DNA of 11,195 nt, taken from the NCBI GenBank assembly GCA_964601265.1, contig CAZRMT010000040.1, positions 1 through 11,195 of the forward strand. Direction: 5' to 3'. Origin of the DNA: UBA4675 sp964601265. Lineage in GTDB: Bacteria; Bacillota; Clostridia; Christensenellales; Borkfalkiaceae. A model generated the notes under the pieces. It worked only from the letters and a program-made list of their open reading frames with translations, did no database searches and was not told where the DNA came from. The position numbers and the translations under genes were made by a program. Positions 6,200 to 11,195 of the stretch are shown here, piece by piece; the stretch's first letter is position 1; every line of letters begins with the position of its first letter.

Positions 6200-6222
6200 A
6201 AAAAAACTCAACCGAAGTTGAG
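6200..6222 (-). terminator. Orphan minus-strand terminator with TTCG tetraloop
   Basis: On the minus strand the hairpin is CTCAAC-TTCG-GTTGAG followed by seven T (plus A-run 6200-6206). This is a textbook intrinsic terminator. No minus-strand gene lies immediately before it, since pnuC is on the plus strand. In the plus direction the flank is CTTTATAAAA, which is a poor U-tract. It may stop antisense transcription coming through pnuC before it reaches the acyltransferase promoter. Confidence 0.75.
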
Positions 6223-6245
6223 CTTTATAAAACCGCTATTTTTAC

Positions 6246-6274
6246 TTGACCGAAAAGAAAAAGTATTATATAAT
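6246..6274 (+). promoter_or_regulatory. Promoter of the pnuC transcript
   Basis: TTGACC at 6246-6251, a 17-nt spacer and a perfect TATAAT at 6269-6274 put transcription start near 6281, about 105 nt before the pnuC ATG. This is the best promoter in the right half of the window. Confidence 0.8.
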
Positions 6275-6280
6275 CAAATA

Positions 6281-6375
6281 AAAATAATAAGTTGCCACTG
6301 GGTAACAAAATGCAAAAAGCATTCGTAAAATACGTCGTTAGGTCTTTGAAGACGTGTTTTGCGGGTGCTTTTTTT
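6281..6375 (+). promoter_or_regulatory. Candidate riboswitch upstream of pnuC (possibly NAD+-II type)
   Basis: The leader can form three consecutive hairpins. The first is GTTGCC-ACTG-GGTAAC (6291-6306), the second AATGC-AAAAA-GCATT (6309-6323) and the third CGTA-AAA-TACG (6324-6334). The right arm of the second and all of the third are also the left arm of an 18-bp terminator stem (6319-6336 with 6351-6368), so the two folds exclude each other. That is the architecture of a transcription-attenuating riboswitch. The location directly before a nicotinamide riboside transporter suggests NAD+ or a precursor as ligand. Compact pnuC-associated NAD+-II riboswitches are known from streptococci. The class assignment is my inference and was not tested against a consensus model. 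Confidence 0.6.
6319..6375 (+). terminator. Attenuator terminator in the pnuC leader
   Basis: The left arm 6319-6336 pairs at all 18 positions with 6351-6368, including four G-U wobbles. The loop is 14 nt and seven T follow at 6369-6375. It lies upstream of the pnuC SD and ATG, so it would switch off pnuC when formed. The wobbles are all T on the left arm against G on the right. Confidence 0.8.
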
Positions 6376-6386
6376 GTGAGGTCTTT

Positions 6387-7088
6387 ATGTTTTCAAAATT
6401 AAAAAAAGTATTACGTTATTTTTCCAAAGGAGAACTTGCGTTGTGGTTGTCGTCCGTTACTTCTATCGTCGTTTCGTTTATCGTTTTCGACGGAAAAAAC
6501 TTTTTAATGCCCATAGCTTCCCTAATAGGCGCAACTTCTCTTATATTAAACGCAAAAGGCAATCCCGTAGGACAAATTTTAACTATCGTTTTCAGTCTAC
6601 TTTACGGAATAATTTCCTACACTTTTGCCTACTGGGGCGAAATGATAACCTATCTCGGCATGACCGCCCCTATGGCGTTGCTGGCAACGATTTCTTGGTT
6701 TAAAAATCCTTATGAAAAAAACAAAAAAGAAGTAAAAGTCAACCGCCTGACGGTTAAAGAATACTTCTTTTCGTTTTTCCTTTCTTTAATCGTAACCTTC
6801 GCCTTTTACTTCGTTTTAAAAAAATTCAATACGCCCAACATCGTTTGGAGCACCGTGTCCGTTACGACAAGTTTTTTGGCTGTTTACTTAACTTTTAGAA
6901 GAAGTCCCTTTTACGCTGTAGCCTACGCTTGCAACGACGTCGTTTTAATAATTCTATGGTCGCTTGCAACAAAAACCGATTTTTCCTACTTGTCCGTCGT
7001 GATATGCTTTATCGCTTTTTTTATCAACGACGTATACGGATTTATAAGCTGGAAAAAAGCCCAAAAACACCAATCTTCCCAAAATTAA
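6387..7088 (+). CDS. pnuC: Nicotinamide riboside transporter PnuC
   Basis: PnuC is an inner-membrane facilitator that takes up nicotinamide riboside for NAD+ salvage, trapped by phosphorylation inside. The 233-residue protein has about seven or eight membrane helices. It carries the family-type element NAKGNPVGQ (55-63) early on and the hallmark C-terminal NDVYGFISW (214-222). A basic loop at about 105-124 separates the two halves. The start at 6387 is preferred over the frame opening at 6354. The upstream codons lie inside the leader terminator, and GTGAGG sits 6 nt before this ATG. Expression is probably controlled by the leader RNA. No NadR or kinase gene is visible nearby. A related PnuT/PnuX (thiamine/riboflavin) specificity cannot be ruled out from sequence alone. 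Confidence 0.87.
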   Translation: MFSKLKKVLRYFSKGELALWLSSVTSIVVSFIVFDGKNFLMPIASLIGATSLILNAKGNPVGQILTIVFSLLYGIISYTFAYWGEMITYLGMTAPMALLATISWFKNPYEKNKKEVKVNRLTVKEYFFSFFLSLIVTFAFYFVLKKFNTPNIVWSTVSVTTSFLAVYLTFRRSPFYAVAYACNDVVLIILWSLATKTDFSYLSVVICFIAFFINDVYGFISWKKAQKHQSSQN

Positions 7089-7095
7089 GCGGGCT
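7053..7095 (-). terminator. Weak terminator candidate of the GNAT gene
   Basis: On the minus strand AGCCC (plus 7091-7095) can pair with GGGCT (plus 7058-7062), followed by a T-run (plus 7053-7057). The loop is 28 nt, so the structure is weak. It overlaps the 3' end of convergent pnuC. No better terminator was found between the two convergent genes. Confidence 0.25.
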
Positions 7096-7105
7096 ATATG
7101 TTGCT

Positions 7106-7588
7106 TTAATCCCTTTTTATTATCTTTTCGAGAACAGTTTTTTGCACGCTTAATCCAAGGTTTTTATAAAATTCCACAGCGTTTTTATTGTCCGCCCACA
7201 CGTTGAGCGTTACGTTGTAGTATCCGCTACTCTTTGCATATTCTAACGCATACTCGACAAGCGTTCTGCCTATTCCCCTTTTGCGATAGTTTTCGTCCAC
7301 GCAAAGGTCGTCTATATACAACGTTTTTATATCCGTCATATTGTTGTCGTTTACAAACTGTTTGCTTATGCAAAAAACGTACCCGACGACTTTATCTCCG
7401 TCCGTTGCCACGAAAACGGGCGTGCTTTCGTTAGAAATTATTGCAAGTATCTCCTCGTCGTTATATTTTCTTGCACCGCTTTTAAAAATATCGGGGCGTG
7501 CGTCGCTATGCACTTTGTTTACTTGATATAGCAAATCCCCGATATATTTTAAATCGTTTTTTTCGGCTTTTCTTACGTGAAAATTCAT
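7106..7588 (-). CDS. GNAT family N-acetyltransferase
   Basis: This 160-residue protein has the GNAT fold, which transfers an acetyl group from acetyl-CoA to an amine. Motif A is complete: VDENYRKRGIGRTLVEYA at 97-114 includes the pyrophosphate-binding RKRGIG loop (102-107). Motif B follows as NVTLNVWADNKNAVEFYKNLG (125-145) with the usual NKNAVEFYKNLGL and Tyr141. An N-terminal strand-helix (RKAEKNDLKYIGDLL) is typical. The substrate is not predictable; RimI-like or small-molecule acetyltransferases share these features. AAGGAG lies 6 nt before the ATG, with a promoter just upstream. It is convergent with pnuC and lies downstream of the ECF S-component gene on the same strand. Confidence 0.92.
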   Translation of the reverse strand: MNFHVRKAEKNDLKYIGDLLYQVNKVHSDARPDIFKSGARKYNDEEILAIISNESTPVFVATDGDKVVGYVFCISKQFVNDNNMTDIKTLYIDDLCVDENYRKRGIGRTLVEYALEYAKSSGYYNVTLNVWADNKNAVEFYKNLGLSVQKTVLEKIIKRD

Positions 7589-7606
7589 ACGCTCTCCTTT
7601 TGTAAT

Positions 7607-7635
7607 ATAATAGCATATTTACGCCGAAATATCAA
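7607..7635 (-). promoter_or_regulatory. Promoter of the GNAT gene
   Basis: On the minus strand TTGATA (plus 7630-7635), a 17-nt spacer and TATTAT (plus 7607-7612) give a start near 7600. That leaves a 12-nt leader with a good SD sequence before the ATG at 7588. Confidence 0.7.
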
Positions 7636-7645
7636 TAAAAAGCAA

Positions 7646-7660
7646 AACGTAAATTACGTT
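7646..7660 (-). terminator. Weak terminator at the end of the ECF S gene
   Basis: On the minus strand AACGTA and TACGTT form a 6-bp stem with a 3-nt loop, overlapping the stop codon of the ECF gene. A broken T-tract (TTGCTTTTTATT) follows. The stem is short, so readthrough into the GNAT gene is likely. Confidence 0.35.
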
Positions 7661-8192
7661 ATTCTCCGCTTTCGTCAGGCGTCGACTTCTTTTCGAAATG
7701 AAAAAATTTACTTAAAACCTTGCTCAACGAATAATATAAAAACGTACCTACCACTGCTCCGATTCCCGCTTGTAACCACTGGAAAGGAAGCTTTAACAAA
7801 GCCGTTTCTTTCGTGCTGTATACGTAGGCTCTGCCTAAAGAATACCCCGTAACCATGATAATCGCTCCCGCAAAAACGGCAAGAATCGCACGCCATACTT
7901 TATCGGGATTTTTCTGCCCTGCAATAAGCGAAATAACCACCGCTTGAATACCGTGCGTCACCAAAGAAACAAACATCGGTGCGGGATAAAAAATCAAGTC
8001 GCCTAAAAACGCCCCGACTCCGCCTACGACGAACGCATAATACGGTTCTAATAAAAGCGACGCAAATACTATTATCACGTCGTTAAGATATAAATGTCCT
8101 CCAGTAACGGGAACGGAAAATATCTCCATGCTCAAAATTACGTTCATAGCGGTGAAAAGCGCCGTAAAACAAATTTTCTTCGTGTAATTCAT
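7659..8192 (-). CDS. ECF transporter S component (vitamin uptake, HmpT/PdxU2-like)
   Basis: This 177-residue protein has five to six hydrophobic helices and the look of ECF-transporter substrate-binding S components of the DUF3816/COG4684 type. The key stretch is GGHLYLNDVIIVFASLLL (31-48), followed by the glycine-rich FVVGGVGAFLGDLIF (54-68). Such proteins bind a vitamin and work with the shared EcfT/EcfA1/EcfA2 module, which is not in this window. Relatives carry hydroxymethylpyrimidine or pyridoxine. The divergent MocR-type regulator favours a vitamin B6-related substrate, by inference. The start at 8192 is supported by AGGAG 8 nt upstream. A longer in-frame ATG at 8267 lies across the promoter region and is unlikely. 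Confidence 0.82.
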   Translation of the reverse strand: MNYTKKICFTALFTAMNVILSMEIFSVPVTGGHLYLNDVIIVFASLLLEPYYAFVVGGVGAFLGDLIFYPAPMFVSLVTHGIQAVVISLIAGQKNPDKVWRAILAVFAGAIIMVTGYSLGRAYVYSTKETALLKLPFQWLQAGIGAVVGTFLYYSLSKVLSKFFHFEKKSTPDESGE

Positions 8193-8212
8193 AATCTTTT
8201 CTCCTCGTCTTC

Positions 8213-8241
8213 TTGACTTTATTTTGAAAAGATTATACAAT
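8213..8241 (+). promoter_or_regulatory. Promoter of the MocR-type regulator
   Basis: TTGACT at 8213-8218, a 17-nt spacer and TACAAT at 8236-8241 give a start near 8248, 45 nt upstream of the ATG at 8293. Its -10 overlaps the -10 of the opposing ECF promoter. Confidence 0.65.
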
Positions 8242-8260
8242 ACGTTTGGATATATTAAAA
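8232..8260 (-). promoter_or_regulatory. Promoter of the ECF S gene
   Basis: On the minus strand there is a perfect TATAAT (plus 8232-8237) with a weak -35 TTTTAA (plus 8255-8260) at 17-nt spacing. The poor -35 would fit a promoter that needs or responds to a regulator. It shares bases with the regulator's own -10. Confidence 0.5.
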
Positions 8261-8268
8261 TAACCAAA
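8245..8268. promoter_or_regulatory. Candidate operator (inverted repeat) between ECF S and MocR genes
   Basis: TTTGG (8245-8249) and CCAAA (8264-8268) form an inverted repeat with half-sites 19 bp apart. They lie over the regulator's transcription start and the -35 of the ECF gene. The half-sites are short, so this is a suggestion only. Confidence 0.3.
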
Positions 8269-8292
8269 AAAGCATTTTTTTATAAGACCAAA

Positions 8293-9357
8293 ATGAAGAA
8301 ATATTTAAAAGTTTACCAAAAAATTAAAAACGATATAATAAACGGGTTATACTCGCACAACCGTAAGCTCCCCTCGAAACGCACTCTTGCGGAAGATACG
8401 GGCGTAAGCCTGATAACCGTTGAAACCGCATACGACATTTTGCAAAGCGAGGGCTATATAGAAAGCAAACAGAGGAGCGGTTATTACGTAACCTATTCTA
8501 CGAATGATATGTTTTTTTATCCCGAAAAAAACGATTTTAAAAGCTTGCCGTTGCCTAAATCGCACGACGAAAGTTTCTCGTTCGGCATACTAACGCAAAC
8601 GATAAGAAAAATTCTTTCCGAATACGGCGAAAACCTTTTTGAAAAGCCTTCCCCCACGGGAATTCCTTATTTAAAAGAAGCAATAAAATCCTACCTCGGG
8701 CGTAATAGAGATATAAAGGTTGAAGAAAAACAAATAATAATAGGTTCGGGTGCGGAATACTTATACGGAATGATAACGGAATTTTTTGGCAACGATAAAA
8801 TTTACGCAATAGAAAACCCCTCTTACGAACAAATAGAAAAAGTTTACCTTGCCAAAAATATTAAAATTGAAAAATTACCGCTGTCAAACGACGGTATTTC
8901 AAGTTTTTATCTAAATAAATCTAATGCTCAAATTTTACACGTTACTCCTTTTAGAAGTTACCCAACGGGAGTTACGGCAAGCATTTCCAAAAAAACGGAA
9001 TACGTAAATTGGGCGATAAAACGCAACGGCTACGTAATAGAAGACGATTACGAATCGGAGTTTTCTCTCAACCTAAAAACCGCCGACACCATTTTCGGCA
9101 ACGATAAAAGCGGAAGCGTAATTTATCTTAACACTTTTACAAAAAGCATTTCCCCCGCAATAAGGGTTGCATATATGGTATTGCCTGAAAAATTAACGAC
9201 GAGTTTTTACGAAAAGCTCGGGTTTTATTCTTGCACGGTACCCACTTTAGAACAATATTTAATAGCACAACTTTTAAACGACGGCTCTTTCGAACGGCAC
9301 GTCAACAAAATAAGAAGAACAAGAAGAAAAGAATTAAAATCAAAAAAAGACGGTTGA
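8293..9357 (+). CDS. MocR/PdxR-type transcriptional regulator, C-terminally short
   Basis: MocR regulators join a GntR winged helix to a fold-type I aminotransferase-like domain that senses PLP-linked ligands. Residues 1-66 are the winged helix (RKLPSKRTLAEDTGVSLITV, then GYIESKQRSGYYV). The aminotransferase-like domain runs from about 95 with PTGIPYLKEAI (121-131), IIIGSGAEYLYG (148-159), EDDYESEFS (250-258) and the PLP-lysine segment TFTKSISP, with Lys284. At 354 residues it is some 90-120 shorter than usual. The frame ends after RHVNKIRRTRRKEL, where the last part of the small domain should follow. Its TGA lies in the terminator loop. ATG 8293 is chosen because the longer start at 8224 lies in the promoter; the SD sequence is weak. 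Regulation of the divergent ECF gene is inferred. Confidence 0.85.
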   Translation: MKKYLKVYQKIKNDIINGLYSHNRKLPSKRTLAEDTGVSLITVETAYDILQSEGYIESKQRSGYYVTYSTNDMFFYPEKNDFKSLPLPKSHDESFSFGILTQTIRKILSEYGENLFEKPSPTGIPYLKEAIKSYLGRNRDIKVEEKQIIIGSGAEYLYGMITEFFGNDKIYAIENPSYEQIEKVYLAKNIKIEKLPLSNDGISSFYLNKSNAQILHVTPFRSYPTGVTASISKKTEYVNWAIKRNGYVIEDDYESEFSLNLKTADTIFGNDKSGSVIYLNTFTKSISPAIRVAYMVLPEKLTTSFYEKLGFYSCTVPTLEQYLIAQLLNDGSFERHVNKIRRTRRKELKSKKDG

Positions 9358-9372
9358 AAAGCCGTCTTTTTT
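9343..9372. terminator. Bidirectional terminator between the MocR and ABC genes
   Basis: AAAAAAGACGG (9343-9353) and CCGTCTTTTTT (9362-9372) form a perfect 11-bp stem with an 8-nt loop. T-tracts lie on both strands. It serves the plus-strand regulator and the minus-strand ABC operon that ends at 9398. The TGA stop of the regulator (9355-9357) is in the loop. Confidence 0.88.
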
Positions 9373-9397
9373 ACCTTTTAACAACGAAACTTATATG

Positions 9398-10306
9398 TTA
9401 CTCGTATTTTTTCTTTCGTCTTAAATAATTTATAAGGATATACGTTCCCATCAGCACTACGACAGAACAAATTAAAATCGCCCAACTTCCGCCTTGCGGA
9501 ATTTTTTTGCCGAAAAGAAAGATATTACAATCCACGCTGTTTTTTATTCCCTCTATCGTTTCGGGCGGGACTCCGTATTTTTGCAAACCCGAAATCGCCC
9601 CTCGCATAGAGTGCTCTCTCATTAAAGCCGTTCCGTAAGTTCCGGGCAAACAAGCCACGATATTTTGCACGCCTTTTCCGAATTGAGAAACGGGCATATA
9701 CGCACCCGAAATAAACCCGTATAAAGAACTAACCAAAGTACCGACTGCCGAAATTTGACCTTGCGTAGATAAAAAGCAGTTTACTATACTCGATAAAGCC
9801 GTTCCGAACAACACTAAAACAAACACGTCGACAACCAGCAAAACGATATCGACGAAAGACAAGTACCAACCGACGCACGCAACGTATATAAGCGATAACC
9901 CGAGAGCCACGTAGCAAACCAATAAAGTGTTTAGTAACGTCGCTATATAGTACCCGAACGCAAGTTTATTGTGTGAAACGGGCGTTACGTTTATATCCTT
10001 TATCGCACCCGTCATTTTATCGGAAGGCATTATCATATTAGAACAAAAGGCGACCGTCACGCAAGATACGGACAACAAGCTCGACGCAAGCTGACCGCCA
10101 ACCGTTCCGTTAATAAGTTTTTTGGAAACGCTGTTTTTTAAGTCGTCGGGCAAAGACGAGTAAAACGAATCCTTATACACTTTCGACAAAAAAGTTGCGT
10201 ATAAAACCAGCAAGATAAGCGGTGTTATTAAAGAGGTAAAGAAAAGTCCTTTATCTTTTAAAAATAATTTTACGTTTCTTTTTACGATTATTTTTAAACC
10301 GCTCAT
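9398..10306 (-). CDS. ABC-2 type exporter permease
   Basis: This is the 302-residue membrane subunit of an ABC-2 exporter. An N-terminal amphipathic stretch leads into TM1 (about 21-41). An extracytoplasmic loop of about 30 residues follows, and then five further hydrophobic segments at about 72-92, 115-140, 150-178, 185-205 and 275-295. A second extracytoplasmic loop (about 206-272) precedes the last helix, and the end is basic (NYLRRKKKYE). The family exports drugs, lipids, polysaccharides or peptides, and the substrate cannot be told. The ATG starts one base after the ATPase stop (TAG at 10308-10310). Its SD sequence (GAGGGG) lies inside the end of the ATPase gene, so translation is probably coupled. 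It is last in the operon and ends before the shared terminator. Confidence 0.9.
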   Translation of the reverse strand: MSGLKIIVKRNVKLFLKDKGLFFTSLITPLILLVLYATFLSKVYKDSFYSSLPDDLKNSVSKKLINGTVGGQLASSLLSVSCVTVAFCSNMIMPSDKMTGAIKDINVTPVSHNKLAFGYYIATLLNTLLVCYVALGLSLIYVACVGWYLSFVDIVLLVVDVFVLVLFGTALSSIVNCFLSTQGQISAVGTLVSSLYGFISGAYMPVSQFGKGVQNIVACLPGTYGTALMREHSMRGAISGLQKYGVPPETIEGIKNSVDCNIFLFGKKIPQGGSWAILICSVVVLMGTYILINYLRRKKKYE

Positions 10307-10307
10307 A

Positions 10308-11195
10308 CTACCCCTCTAACTTCTTCCCCGTAACGTTTAAAAAAACGTCGTCCATTTTCCCTTTGGTAATCTCGTAGTCTTTAAAAACCTCGGGGAATTT
10401 GCAAATAAGCTCGGTCACCTTGGAAGTGTTTTCTACTTTTATTTTATACGCCTCTCTCGTTTTTTCATAGTCGACGCCCATTTTTTTAACCGCTTGTTCG
10501 TCGGCGTTATATAAAGTAACGTAATCGTAAGTATACTTGTTTTTAAGCTCCAACGGCGTTCCTTCGGCTGAAATTTTGCCCTTGTCCAAAATTAAAACGT
10601 AATCGGCTTCCGACGCCTCTTCCATATAATGCGTCGTCAAAAAAACGGTTAGTCCTCTTTCCTTTCTCAATCGCCTTATTACTTCCCAAATACGCTTTCT
10701 CGTTTGCGGGTCTAATCCCGTGGTCGGTTCGTCTAAAATAAGAATTTGCGGTTCGTGTATCAAAGCCCTTGCTATATCCACTCTTCTTCTTTGTCCGCCC
10801 GACAACCTTTTTAACGGTTTATTTAATATGTTTCCCAACTCGAAAGCCTCGGTCAAAACGCTTAACCTTTTTTTAAAATCCTCGCCTATAATACCGTAAA
10901 AGCTCGCTTTTATCTCTAAATTGTCTTTTACCGAAAGCGCTTTATCCAAAACGCTTTCTTGAAAAACGACGCCTATTTTTCTTTTGACGGCGTCTAAATC
11001 GTCGTCAATATCCAAGCCGTCTACAAACACTTTTCCGCCGTCTTTATCCAGCGTTCCGCACATAATATTTATGGTCGTAGACTTTCCCGCCCCGTTTTCA
11101 CCCAAAAAAGCAAACAGCTCGCCACGTTTTACTTTAAACGATAAATCGTTTACGGCGTGAACGTCTTTAAAACTTTTATCAAGGTTTTTAATTTC
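10308..11195 (-). CDS. ABC transporter ATP-binding protein (5' end beyond the window)
   Basis: This ATPase energises the exporter permease encoded immediately downstream. The frame is open to the window edge, and 295 residues are visible starting EIKNLDKSFKDV, probably only a few residues short of the start. Walker A is GENGAGKST (32-40), the Q-loop glutamine is Gln79, the signature is LSGGQ (131-135), Walker B is ILILDEP (151-157), the D-loop follows in TTGLDP, and the H-loop histidine is His189 in TTHYMEEA. After about residue 215 there is a C-terminal extension of the DrrA/CcmA type found in ABC-2 exporters. A TTG at 11105 lies within Walker A and is not a start. Motifs are complete, so the protein is expected to be active. 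Confidence 0.95.
   Translation of the reverse strand, partial: EIKNLDKSFKDVHAVNDLSFKVKRGELFAFLGENGAGKSTTINIMCGTLDKDGGKVFVDGLDIDDDLDAVKRKIGVVFQESVLDKALSVKDNLEIKASFYGIIGEDFKKRLSVLTEAFELGNILNKPLKRLSGGQRRRVDIARALIHEPQILILDEPTTGLDPQTRKRIWEVIRRLRKERGLTVFLTTHYMEEASEADYVLILDKGKISAEGTPLELKNKYTYDYVTLYNADEQAVKKMGVDYEKTREAYKIKVENTSKVTELICKFPEVFKDYEITKGKMDDVFLNVTGKKLEG

Noticed and set aside
6443..6703. An 86-codon plus-strand frame inside pnuC
   Set aside because: It is a shadow of pnuC, rich in Arg and Asn, with no start signals of its own.
11105..11105. A start codon for the ABC ATPase at 11105
   Set aside because: The codon is a TTG directly before the Walker A motif, and the frame stays open with normal ABC N-terminal sequence up to the window edge.
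1..11195. CRISPR array, toxin-antitoxin pair or phage structural genes
   Set aside because: No regularly spaced repeats, and no recognisable toxin, antitoxin, capsid, tail or recombinase motifs were seen.

Overview
The window is chromosomal DNA from a low-GC bacterium, most likely an uncultured member of the Clostridia (Bacillota). The reasons are a Bacillota-like 16S rRNA 5' end, AT-rich DNA with TTGACA/TATAAT-type promoters, AGGAG-type ribosome binding sites, T-tract terminators, and ECF-transporter, PnuC and MocR genes. Genus cannot be assigned from what is visible.

Layout, left to right. Positions 1-321 are the 5' end of a 16S rRNA gene on the minus strand that runs off the left edge. 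Behind it (322-816) lies a leader and two tandem minus-strand promoters that share a duplicated 26-bp A-tract/-35 block. mnmA (tRNA 2-thiouridylase, minus) and a CNNM/CBS-domain membrane protein (plus) diverge from back-to-back promoters at 1927-2007. A tRNA-Arg(CCG) with its own terminator follows at 3419-3535. From about 3500 to 5040 the DNA becomes much more AT-rich and CpG-poor. This stretch holds a truncated four-helix-bundle (23S IVP-like) gene, an unrecognised 148-aa protein, and a membrane protein with a possible frameshift. It looks like an acquired, partly decayed island beside the tRNA. An acyltransferase-3 gene (minus) follows and ends in a clear hairpin terminator.

From 6246 on the content is largely cofactor and vitamin uptake. 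A pnuC nicotinamide riboside transporter has a consensus promoter and a 5' leader. The hairpins of that leader are mutually exclusive with an 18-bp intrinsic terminator, so it is a strong candidate riboswitch, possibly NAD+-II. A GNAT acetyltransferase lies convergent to it. Then an ECF-transporter S component (minus) and a MocR-type GntR/aminotransferase regulator (plus) diverge from overlapping promoters with a small inverted repeat between them, which suggests the regulator controls the transporter (vitamin B6-related by family analogy). The regulator is shorter than its family and its stop codon lies in the loop of a bidirectional terminator. The window ends with a two-gene ABC-2 exporter operon (permease, then an ATPase whose first few codons lie past the right edge), read on the minus strand.

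I did not find a clear, complete, previously undescribed system. The items most worth following are the pnuC leader RNA, the truncated MocR regulator with its shared operator region, and the AT-rich pair of orphan genes next to tRNA-Arg.
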